64,000 bases of DNA, taken from positions 55,885,001 through 55,949,000 of the forward strand of contig CM073887.1 of the NCBI GenBank assembly GCA_037176705.1, written 5' to 3'. Positions within the stretch are counted from its first letter, which is position 1. Each line of letters opens with the position of its first letter. This DNA is from Molossus alvarezi (Eukaryota > Chordata > Mammalia > Chiroptera > Molossidae). A program made the translations under genes and the position numbers. The notes below the pieces were generated by a model. The model was given only the letters and a program-made list of their open reading frames with translations, did not search any database and was not told the DNA's origin. Positions 34,499 to 45,347 of the stretch are shown here, piece after piece.

Positions 34499-34559
34499 CT
34501 TCGTTTTCTCCCCTGGTTTTTGTGCAGATCTTCAATGTCATGATCTTTCCATTTCTTTC
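34499..34559 (-). CDS. KRAB-ZNF exon 3 (61 bp, linker/degenerate KRAB-B)
   Basis: Bounded by tgtattttag at the acceptor and gtgagt at the donor. Its 61-bp length is typical of this exon in KRAB zinc-finger genes. With the split Gly codon from exon 2 it reads GKKWKDHDIEDLHKNQGRKR, as in the short KRAB-B-like segment of the ZNF14 group. It leaves two bases (AG) that join A from exon 4 to give Arg. Phase is thus continuous across both junctions. Confidence 0.93.
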
Positions 34560-34727
34560 CTAAAATACAGACCCAGAAAATTTATTCCAAAGTAGAAATT
34601 ATAGAAAAATTATTAGATTCTAGTTCTATGATGAGCAGTGATCATGCCTAGTTTACTTACCAACATCCTCCCTTCCAACATTACACACATAGAACAACTT
34701 TCATAGGCAAGAAACACCTGTCCTCTA

Positions 34728-34886
<159 letters not shown>

Positions 34887-35191
34887 CTAAAACACCCCAA
34901 TATGTATACAGCACAATGTGTGAGACCGAAGCACTGGACACCCAGACTCCATTTACAGGGGGATTTCATGTAATTCTGTTGCCTCCATATATTTATTCTG
35001 TGACTTCATCATCAAAAACTTATTCTCTGTTCACATTTACTTCCTTATAAATTTAATCTCATTATAAGCACATAAAAGTTAATGCATTTTTACAGTAATC
35101 ACATTACATCTTATTTTTCTCTGTTCAGGGCATCATGAAAAATGACAAATGCTATACAAATAAATATTATCATTTTAAGACTTTCATCCCA

Positions 35192-36900
35192 AGGGCTTCC
35201 AGTCAAGATAGTGAAGTAGGTAAATGCTGTACTTACATCCTCCCACAACCAAATCAAAATTACGACTATAATATAGAACAATCATTGAGAACCATCGGAA
35301 ATCTAGCTGAACCTAAGTCCTATAACTAAGGATATAAAAAAGAAGCCACATCAAGACTGGTAAGGGGTGGAAATGTACAAAGATCTGCTCCCACACCCAC
35401 ATGTGGTTGTAAAAAATCAGGAAATCAGGAGGGCTATCTCAGCTGCAGAAGTCCTCCCTGAGAAGCCAGAGCTCCCAGTACTGGGAAAAGAAGTCCCCAT
35501 AACATCTTACTGTGAAAGCCAGTGGGGATTGTGGCTGAATGAGACTGAGGGCTTCTAGAGTCCCAAGCATTCTTCTTAAAGGGCCCATGCACAGACTTAC
35601 TCAAACTCACTCACTTTGAGCTCCAGAGCTGGTGAAGCAGCTCAAAAGGCACCAGGGATGTTCAGGGAGCTGAATTGTCAGGGTGAGAGCTGAAGGGGCA
35701 GCTTTCTCTCAGACAGAAGTGCTGGCAGAGGCCATTGCTCCTTTGCTGGGTCTTGTCCCCATAGAACCTGCAGGCAGCCACACCTGAGTCTCCATCAACC
35801 AAGCTAAACTGTTGGCCTGCCCTGGTGATTCTCTCAGACCTTGCGCCATCCAACTTTTGAGCTCACCTATGCTGTTTCCAGTGTCTTTTCCATGCAGATG
35901 CCTGTCTTGGCTCATGCTGTAAACTTTCTTAAAATCTCTCAAAGGTTCAAAGCACCCCAAAAAGCAGTATCTGGCCTCAATGTGCCCTATATCCCTTGTA
36001 AGTGGTCCCAGGCCTGGCACTAGTGGTGGCACACCACAGATTGCAGCTTGGCCCCTCCTAGGCACTTCCAAGCCCAGCACAAGTCACAGCCATCTGCGGA
36101 TCACTTTGTAACTCATGCTGGGTGGCCCTAGGCAGGGCACAGGCAGCAGCTGATTTTGGCCTGCACTTCCAATGAGGCCACAGAGACATCACATTCGGAG
36201 GCCAGCTTTAGACCATGCCAAAACACCACCCAACCACCTCCATGAGCAACACACTCAAGGGCAGTTTAAGTAGAAACCAGAGCCCTGCTGAAGTAAGTCC
36301 TGCTCCATGGGGTCAGCCCCTTCACAGCAGCTCCTTCACTGTGGTTGAGGCCAGATCTCACAGCCAGTTGGCCTGGGGGTACATCCCTCCCAATGACATC
36401 CCAACCACAACTGAGGCTAGACTTCCACACCATGGTGCACACAGCCCAAATAAGGCACATTGGAGTGCCCAGCTTGGGTAACTGGGGAGACTGTCACTGG
36501 GATCTATAGGATACCTACTATATAAGACTAGTCCACCAAGATTGAGAGATATAAAAACAAATACAGGGAGACAGCCAAAATGAGAATACAAAGACACAAT
36601 AAAAGAACAGAAGAAAATTCCAGAAAAAGAACTCAACAAAATGGAGATAAGCGATGTGTCAGATGCAGAATTCAAAACACTGGTTATAAAACTGCTCAAT
36701 GAACATAAGAGCAGAATAGATAAACTTAGTGAGAATTTCAACAAAGAGAGAAAAACATAAAAAGAGAGATAGAACCTATTTTTAAAAAGCAGTCAGAAAT
36801 GCAGAATACAATAATTGAGATGAAGAATACATTATAAGGAATCAACAGTAGAGTAGATAAAGCTCCTTATTGCAGAGAAGCTAGAGGATAGATTTGAATC
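35192..36900 (+). mobile_element. HAL1 5' part, 3' end missing
   Basis: Follows the complete HAL1 (27,951 onward) from its 5' end ('ccagtcaagatagtgaagta') through the 5'UTR to the start of ORF1 ('aatcaacagtagagtagata' near 36,840). It then stops without a 3'UTR or A-tail. The short ORFs are fragments. Confidence 0.82.
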
Positions 36901-37337
36901 TGTTAATGAATATATTTTATATTTTATTTGAAATATGTTTCTTGAAAATGTGAGTGTGTTGGTCAATGAAAGAACCTCTTTCTAAAAATTATAAAAGGTA
37001 TTCATAATTTAAATATCAAAATATTTTGAAATATTCAAAATATCAATCTAAAGAATGCTAATTGCTTACTTTTAGTTGTCACTAAAAAGATTAAGTTTTC
37101 TGAGGGTTAAGAATTATAATTAGAACTATGTTATGGAAAACAGAGGAAGAAAGAGGAACAAACAGGAAAGGGAGAATGAAATGCACCAAAAGCCAGAGGT
37201 AGGAAGAAAGAGTGGAATAAAGGATTTAAACATAGAAGAAGAGAAGACATATAACAAAGAGATAGAGTAAGATGAGTTTATGAAACAAGTAATATGGAAA
37301 TAGCCAGAGTTTATTAAAAATTCTATTGAGGGAGAGA
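36901..37337. other. Unassigned AT-rich and purine-rich sequence
   Basis: Nothing recognised. Confidence 0.4.
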
Positions 37338-37834
37338 GAAAAAATGGCAGTAGAGTGAATGGAAGCTACACAGACCATCTCCCAGGACCAAACTGGAATT
37401 ACAACTAAAATGAAGAAAAGTTATCTGGAGCAGTCAACTGAAGACCAGCTGGAGAGAACCCGTATATCCAGGGACATAAAGAGGAGCCCATATCAAGTCT
37501 AATAGGAGGTACAGCTGCACAGGACAGCTGGCTGGGCTCTCACAGGCAGCAATTGAGGGTTACCTTAGCTGTGAGAATTTCCCCCTGAGATATCTGGGGT
37601 TTAAATCCCAAGCTGGGCTCCCCAGCACAGAGTGGTGGAACAGGGAAAGGTGCCAACATAACACCTTGCTGTGAAAAACACCAGAGCAGAGACCCTGTCA
37701 GACAGGGAGAGGTGCTGGGAACATGGGCATCTACCTGAAGGGCCAGCACACTAAATTTCAGCTACAGCCACTCACCTTAGGCTCCGGCAGAGAGAGGGCT
37801 GACTAGACTGGAACTGTGTGAGGAGAGTTGGGGA

Positions 37835-38722
37835 TTCATGGTTCTGGGGACAGAGCTGGGAAGGAGGAAATCAGAAGTCCTATGCCGAGTCATCCCCCCA
37901 TGGCACAGAAACCATTTCTCCTGGGCAGACTCTTCCCATCAAAGCAACTTTAGCCTGGGGGGAAGCATATCCCACCCATTGGAATTTCACTCTGCCCACT
38001 GGTGGAAGTTTGCACCTAACACAGAGATGCAACCTGAATCTCATTAACTGTCAGACACTACTAACCAGCCTACAAACAGCAGAGACTAGTCTTGGTTTGG
38101 GCCCATAGTTGTTGTGTTTCATGGCTCTGGGGTCTGAGCTGTGAAGGCAGCTGCCTGAGCCCTTGTGCTGAACCATTAACTCACACTGCAGAAACCATTC
38201 TTCTCAGGCAGAGTTCTCCCATCAAAGCAGCTATAGCCTGGACCGAGGGGAGAGCAACTGTCCCACCTATTGGAATTTCACCCCATTTGCTGGGAGGAGT
38301 TAGAACCTAGCACAGAGCTGCAACCTGAGGTTCATTAACTGTCAGAAACTGCCAGCCAGCCTGTAGGCAGAGATGAGTCTCCAGGTGCTTTGAGCCTTGG
38401 GCCTGGCTCCTGGTTGTTGGCATTCATGGCTCTGGGGATGGAACTCTGAAGGTGGTTGCCCAGGTCTCCATGATGTCATTAACCCATGCTTTAGAAACCA
38501 TCTTTCTCAGGCAGATTTTTCCTCTCCAAGCAGCTTTAGCCCTGGGGGAAGCAATAGTCCCACACACTGAGAATCCTCTCACCATGCCTGCTGTAGGGGA
38601 GCTTACCTCTAGTTGAAGACTACAATCCAAGGCTCATTAAGTAACTGAGACTAACAATTAGCCTTCAGGCAGAGGTGGATCTCAGGGATATTTGAATCTT
38701 TGCCTGGCCTGGGGCTCTACCT
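37835..38722 (+). repeat. Three ~300-bp tandem units in L1 5'UTR
   Basis: Each unit starts at 'ttcatgg(t/c)tctgggg' (37,835; 38,118; 38,423; spacings 283 and 305). Each repeats the same order: 'cagaaaccat', 'tctc(c/a)ggcag', 'catcaaagca(a/g)ct' or 'ctccaagcagct', 'tagcc(c)tgg', then '(t/c)tcattaactgtcag' or 'ctcattaagtaactg' and 'gcag'. Units differ substantially, so the array is not recent. Confidence 0.8.
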
Positions 38723-38955
38723 GGGAGAATAAGACCAGACATTGGTGTTCAGCTTGGTTCCTTCCCTAAACATTCAAACCCAGCTCAGGGAGCTGTAATC
38801 TGTTGAACACTGATATCCACAGGGAGATTTTGGCAGGCTCCAACCTATGATGAAACAGCAAAAATGGTGAAACAAAGAAATAAGTCCCAAATGAAAGAAC
38901 AAGAGAATTCTCCAGAAGAAGGGCTAAATGAAATGGAGAAAAGAAAGTTATCAGA

Positions 38956-39155
38956 ACCTGGCCAGTGTGGCTCAGTGGACTGAACATTGCCCCATGTACT
39001 GAGAGTTCCCAGTTTGATTACTGGTCAGGGCACATGCCCAGGTTAGGGGCTTGATTCCCAGTAGGAGAAGTTCAGGAGGCAGCAGACTGATGTTTCTCTC
39101 TCACATTGATGTTTCTATCTCTATCTCTAAAAAATCAACTAAATATATTTTTTTA
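38956..39155 (+). mobile_element. Ves-type SINE in copy G
   Basis: Head 'cctggccagtgtggctcagt', body and A-rich tail. The surrounding L1 ORF1 sequence (aaagttatcag / acatcatcag) is duplicated at the ends. Confidence 0.92.
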
Positions 39156-39228
39156 AAAGAACATCATCAGATACTGAGTTTAGAATAATGAGTACAAATA
39201 TGCTTAACAGCATGAGTGAAGACATAGA

Positions 39229-39452
39229 AACCACCTTGCCGGTGTGACTCACTGGTTGAGCATCAACACATGCACCAAGAGGTCGCTGGTTTGATTCCTG
39301 CTCAGGGCATATGCCCAGGTTGTGGAACCAATTTATAGTGAGGACATGCATGAGGCGGCCAGTCAATGTTCTCTCTCATTGATGTTTCTCTCTCTTCCTC
39401 CCCCTTTCTCTCTCTATAAAATCAATAAAGAAAAAATACTTTAAAAAAAGGA
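39229..39452 (+). mobile_element. Ves-type SINE between two L1s
   Basis: Head 'cttgccggtgtgactcactg', CT-rich body, A-rich tail. Sits where copy G ends and the next L1 begins. Confidence 0.92.
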
Positions 39453-39457
39453 TATAG

Positions 39458-39775
39458 ATCAATTCCAAAATGGCGGTGGAATGAATGGGAGCTACACAGA
39501 CCATCTCATAGGACCAATCTGGAATTACAACTAAAATAAAAACAAATCGTTGGGAAAAACCAACAAGACATAAGCAACAGGTTACCTACAAAGGAACCCC
39601 CATAAGGCTATCAGCTGACTTCTCAATAAAAACACTACAGGCCAGAAGGGAATGGCATGAAGTAATCAAGGTCATGAAAAACAAGGATCTGAATCCAAGA
39701 CTACACTATCCAACAAGGCTATCATTCAAAATAGAAGGTGAAATAAAGACCTTCCCATCAAAAAAAGGCTAAGGA
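39458..39775 (+). mobile_element. L1 copy H, left part (internally deleted)
   Basis: The L1 5' end (attccaaaatggcggtggaa) runs only about 110 bp into the 5'UTR. It then jumps to the C-terminal part of ORF1 ('agcaacaggttacctacaaa', 39,575 onward). ORF1 continues to 'aaaaaaggctaagga', where copy I is inserted. The same element resumes at 45,605. Confidence 0.85.
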
Positions 39776-40601
39776 GGAAGATCGAAAAATGGTGGCGGAG
39801 TGAACGGAGCTACACAGACCATCTCCCAGAACCAAACTGGAATTACAACTATAACACAGACAAATCGACGGGAAAAAGCAACAGAAAAGCAGCTTGCAAG
39901 GACCATATAACCAGGGACACTGACTCGATCCTGGTAGGATTGCGAAGGCGTGAGATGGGGGCTGGGAGCCCATGGTCGGCAGCTCGGCAGCAGCCTTAGC
40001 TGTGAGCAGCGCCCTCGGTTTACACTCCCAGGCGGCTCCACAGCACAGAGCTGGGACAGAGGGTAAAACAGCCACAGGCACTCACCTTGGGCTCCGGCGG
40101 AGGAAGGGCAGGCTGGACTGGAACTGTGTGGGGAAACTCGGGATTTGGAGGGTGCACAGGGCAGTTGTGGAGTGCCAGCCACCCAGGACAGTGGCCACAT
40201 TGCTCCTTCCCAGGGCTCTGAGGAGAGGCAGCAGCCCCTCCCTCGGAGATCCAACCCCACCCTGTGGGCCACTGAAGTGCTAATTGAGGCTCATTAACAA
40301 CCAGCATCTGCCCCACCCTCCTGAAATCCCCTTGTGCTGAGCACCTGAGGGAGTTTTTCAATCAAATGACAACCCAAAACTCTTCAACTAACCTGGACTG
40401 CTAGCCTCAGGCAAAAAGCTAGAGGCTAACAGTACCTTTCCTGGGCTGGCAACTTTAACCAGGAAAGTAAGACTTGACAGTGGTGTTTAATGTGGGTCCT
40501 CCCTCGCTCATCTAAACACAGGAGAGGGAGCCACAAAGAGCAGAACACCAACACCCACAGGGAAAACTTGACAGGCTCCAAAGCCCACAGTGATAGCCAA
40601 A

Positions 40602-41486
40602 ATGGTGAAACTCAGAAACAGAAGCCAAATGAAAGAGCAAGACACCTCCACTGAAGATGAGATCAATGTGGAGAAATTAGGCATGTTAACAGAGCTAGAA
40701 TTAAGAGCCATGATCTTGAGGAAGCTGAACAGCATGAGTAAGGACATAGAGACACTGAAAATAAGCCAACTGGAAATTAAAAAACAACAAGAAGAGATAA
40801 AAAATGACATATCAGAAATGAAAAACACATTGGAAGGTTTAAAAAGCAGAGTAGAGGAAGCTGAGGACCGGATCAGTGAATTACAAGACAGGGTAGAAAA
40901 AAATCAACCAATCAGAAAAACAAAAGGAAAAAACTATTAAAAAACAGGAAGACAGCTTAAGAGAACTGTGGGACAACTGGAAACATAATAATATTCACAT
41001 CATAGGAGTCCCCAAAGAAGAAGAAAATGAGCAAGGGATAGAGAATATATTCAAAAAAATAGTGACAGAAAACTTCCCTAATATGGTGAAGGAAGAAGGC
41101 ATTCAAGTTCAAGAAGCACAGACAGTCCCAAGTAAGAAGAACCCAAACAGGCCCACACCAAGACACACAGTAATTAAAATGCCACAAATTAAAGACAAAG
41201 AGAAAATCCTAAAGACAGCAAGAGACAAGCAACAGGTTACCTACAAAGAAAACCCCATAAGGCTCTCAGCTGACTTCTCACAAGAAACACTACAGGCCAG
41301 AAGGGAATGGCAGGAAGTAATCAAGGTCATGAAAAACAAGGGTCTGAATCCAAGACTACTCTACCCAGCTAGGCTATCATTCAAAATAGAAGGTCAAATA
41401 AAGACCTTCCCAGACAAAAAAAAAGGCTAAGGGAGTACATTAGCACCAAACCAGCACTGCAAGAAATGTTAAAAGGACTGCTATAA
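40602..41486 (+). pseudogene. L1 copy I ORF1, frameshifted
   Basis: L1 ORF1 chaperone of about 295 codons. The first 113 codons are open: MVKLRNRSQMKEQ, then a long coiled coil with heptads (SRVEEAEDRISELQDRVEKN). The frame then breaks near 40,930 in an A-rich run. The RRM/C-terminal part reads on at 41,062-41,430 (VIKMPQIKDKEKILKTARDK, then PARLSFKIEGQIKTF) in another frame. A second slip lies in the run of nine A near 41,417. Confidence 0.93.
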
Positions 41487-41531
41487 TTAGCAGTAGAAAT
41501 GGGAAGAAAAATGGAAGCACATTAAACAAAA

Positions 41532-44500
41532 ATGGCAATAAATAAATACATATCAATAATCACCTTAAATGTAAATGGTTCCATTGCTCCCTGAAAAGAC
41601 AGAGTAGCTGATTGGATAAGAAAGCATGACTCATCTATATGTTGTTTACAAGAGACCCACCTCACAACAAAAGACTCACATAGGTTAAAAGTGAAGGGAT
41701 GGAAAAAATTTTTCCAAGCAAATGGAAAGGAAAAAAAAACTGGGGTAGCAATTCTCATATGTGATAAAATAGATTTCAAAACGAAGACCATAACTAGAGA
41801 CAAAGAAGGCCACTACATAATATTGAAAGGATCTATCCAACAGGAAGATATAACCTTGATAAACATATATGCACCCAATATAGGAGCACCAAAATATATT
41901 AAAAATCTTCTGGAGGACTTCCAAGGAGAAATTGACAACAATACAATCATAGCAGGGGACTTCAACACCGCGTTGACAGCACTGGATAGATCCTCTAGGC
42001 AAAAAATTAGCAAGGAAACAGAGACTCTAAATGAAGCACTAGACCAAATGGATTTAATAGATATCTACAGAGAATTACACCCCAAAACTACAGAATACAC
42101 ATTCTTCTCAAGTGCACATGGGTTATTCTCAAAGATAGACCACATGATAGGACACAAACTAAACCTCTACAAGTTCAAGACGATTGAAATCATATCAAGC
42201 ACCTTCTCAGATCACAATGGCATGAAACTAGAAATCAATTGCAACAAGAACATGCAAAGACGTTTCAACACATGGAGGCTAAATAGCATGTTATTAAACA
42301 ATGAATGGGTCACCGAGGAGATCAAGGAAGAAATCAGAAACTTCCTGGAAACCAATGAAAATGAAGACAAAACAACACAAAATCTATGGGATACAGTGAA
42401 AGCAGTTCTGAGAGGGAAGTTCATAGCACTAGATGCCTACCTCAAAAAACAGGAAAAATCTCTAATAGACTATCTAACCTCACAACTTAAAGAACTAGAG
42501 AGCAAACAAAAAGAAAATTTCAGAGCAAGTAGAAGGAAGGAAATAGTAAAGATCAGAGCAGAAATAAATGACATAGAGACCAAAAAAACAATTCAAAGGA
42601 TCAATGAAACAAAGAGCTGGTTTTTCGAAAAGATAAACAAGATTGATGGACCCTTAGCTAGACTCACCAAGAAACAAAGAGAGAGAACCCAAATACACAA
42701 AATCAGAAATGAAAGAGGAGAAGTAACAACCAACACCACGGAAAAACAAAAGATCGTTAACAACTACTATGAACAAATATATGGCAACAAATTCGACAAT
42801 CTAAGCGAAATGGACAAATTTCTAGAAACACACAGACTCCAAAACTGGATCGGAAGAGATAGAAAACTTGAACAGACCAATAACAACTAAGGAAATTGAA
42901 GAGGTAATCAAGACTCTACCAGCACACAAAAGCCCAGGCCCAGATGGCTTCACGGGGGAGTTTTACCGAACATTCAAAAAAGAACTAACACCCATTCTCC
43001 TCAAACTATTCCAAAAAATTCAAGAAAGAAGACTTCCAAACACGTTCTATGAGGCCAGCATAATTCTAATTCCAAAACCAGAAAAAGACACTACGAAGAA
43101 AGAAAACTACAGACCAATATCGCTGATGAACATAGACGCCAAAATCCTGAACAAAATATTAGCAAATCAGATCCAGAAATACATCAAAAAAATTATTCAC
43201 CATGACCAAGTGGGATTCATTCCAGGGATGCAAGGCTGGTACAATATCGCAAATCAATAAATGTGATACACCACATAAACAAAATGAAGAATAAAAACCA
43301 CATGATCATATCAATAGATGCTGAAAAAATCCACCACTCGACAAAATCCAGCATCCATTGCTGATAAAAACGCTCAGCAATGTGGGAATAGTGGGATCAT
43401 ATCTCGACATAATAAAGGCCATATATGAAAGACCTACAGCCAACATCATACTCAATGGACAGAAACTAAAATCATTTCCCTTAAGAACAGGAACAAGACA
43501 GGGATGTCCACTTTCGCCACTCTTATTTAACATTGTATTGGAAGTCTTAGCAACCGCAATCAGACATGAAGAAAAAATAAAGGGATCCAAATTGGAAAGG
43601 AGGAAGGGAAACTGTCATTATTTGCAGATGACATGATATACATAGAAAACCCTAAAGACTCCATCAAAAATCTACTAGACTTAATAAACGAATTTGGCAA
43701 AGTAACAGGATACAAAATTAACGTCAAGAACTCGACGGCATTCTTGTACACCAATGATGAACTCACAGAAAGAGAAACTGAAAAAACAATCCCATTTACC
43801 ATCGCGCCAAAAAAATTAAGATACCTAGGAATAAACTTAACCAAAGAAGTAAAGGACCTATTTGCAGAAAACTACAGTTCATTGAAAAAAGAAATAGAGG
43901 AAGATATAAAAAAGTGAAAGCACATACCCTGTTCATGGATTGGAAGAATTAAGATCATTAAAATGTCCATACTACCCAAAGCAATCTATAGATTCAATGC
44001 AATCCCCATCAAAATACCAACAACATATTTCATAGAACTAGAACAAATACTTCAAAAGTTCATATGGAACCAAAAAAGACCCCGAATAGTCACAGCAATC
44101 TTGAAAAAGAAGAACAAAGTAGGTGGGATCACAATACCAGATATCAGGTTATACTACAAAGCAACGGTAACCAAAACAGCCTGGTACTGGCACAAGAACA
44201 GGCATATAGACCAGTGGAACAGAACTGAAAACCCAGAAATGGACCCAAAGCAATACGCTCAATTAATATTTGACAAAGGTGGCAAGAGCATACAGTGGAG
44301 TAAAGACAGCCTCTTTAATAAATGGTGTTGGGAAAATTGGACAGCTACATGCAAAAAAATGAAACTAGACCATCAACTTACACCATACACAAAAATAAAC
44401 TCAAAATGGATAAAAGACTTAAATGTGACCCGTGAATCCATAAAAATTCTAGAAGAAAATGAAGGCAACAACATTTCGGACATCATACAGAGCAGAATTT

Positions 44501-45347
44501 TCACTGATACATCACCTAAGGCAACAGAAATAAAGGAGAAAATGAACACATGGGACTACATCAAACTAAAAAGCTTCTGCACAGCAAAAGAAACAGTCAT
44601 CAAAATGGAAAGGAAACCCACTGTATGGGAGAACATCATTGCCAATGATGTATCAGATAAGGGTTAATTTCCAAAATATATAGAGTGCTCATACAACTCC
44701 ACAAAAGGAAGACAAAGAACCCAATTAAAAATTGGGCAGAGGAGCTGAATAGACACCTCTCCAAACAGGAGATACAAATGGCCAAGAGACATATGAAGAA
44801 ATGCTCAACATCTCTAATCATCAGAGAGATGCAAATTAAAACAACAATGAGGTATCACCTCACACCTGTCAGAATGGCCGCCATCAACAAATCATCAAAC
44901 AACGAGTGTTGGCGAGGGTGTGGAGAAAAGGGGACTCTAATACACTGCTGGTGGGAATGCAGACTGGTGCAGCCGCTGTGGAAAACAATATGGTGTTACC
45001 TCAAAAAATTAAAAATTGAACTTCCATTTGACCCAGTGATCCCACTTCTAGGAATATACCCTAAGAAGCCTGAAACACCAATCAGGAAGAATATATGTAC
45101 CCCCATGTTCATAGCAGCACTATTTACAATAGCTAAGATCTGGAAACATCCCAAGTGACCGTCAGTAGATGAATGGATAAAAAAGTTGTGGTACATATAC
45201 ACAATGGAGTACTATGCAGCGGTAAGAAGGAAAGATCTCTTATCCTTTGAGACGACATGGAGGGACCTGGAAAGTATTATCCTAAGTCAAATAAGCCAAG
45301 CAGAAAAAGACAAATACCACATGATCTCACTTATATACGGAATATAA
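41532..45347 (+). pseudogene. L1 copy I ORF2, few lesions
   Basis: Endonuclease plus reverse transcriptase in at least six open pieces. It starts MAINKYISII. A TGA near 41,593 and a frameshift precede the main endonuclease block (41,691-42,890), which contains IYAPNIGAP, '[10 protein letters not shown]' and FSDHNGMK. The fingers region '[20 protein letters not shown]' (42,868 onward) follows. Then come [16 protein letters not shown] (43,358-43,636), the FADDM catalytic site near 43,624 and the thumb region (43,963-44,667). The Cys-rich tail [18 protein letters not shown] is at 44,685-45,158. A TGA at 45,156 cuts about 63 residues short of the usual end. Confidence 0.93.

Larger units (their letters stand above)
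37338..39228 (+). mobile_element. L1 5' part with tandem 5'UTR units (copy G)
   Basis: Starts with the L1 5' end (aaaatggcagtagagtgaat) and has a 5'UTR of about 1.5 kb, longer than in copies A and I. It enters ORF1 at ATG 38,864 and breaks off after 'agtgaagacatagaaa'. A SINE interrupts it. The 5'UTR holds three tandem units (next entry). No ORF2 or 3' end follows. Confidence 0.85.

Noticed and set aside
41691..42890. A 399-codon open frame as a host gene
   Set aside because: It is L1 ORF2 endonuclease and linker, within a full-length L1 with frameshifts on both sides.
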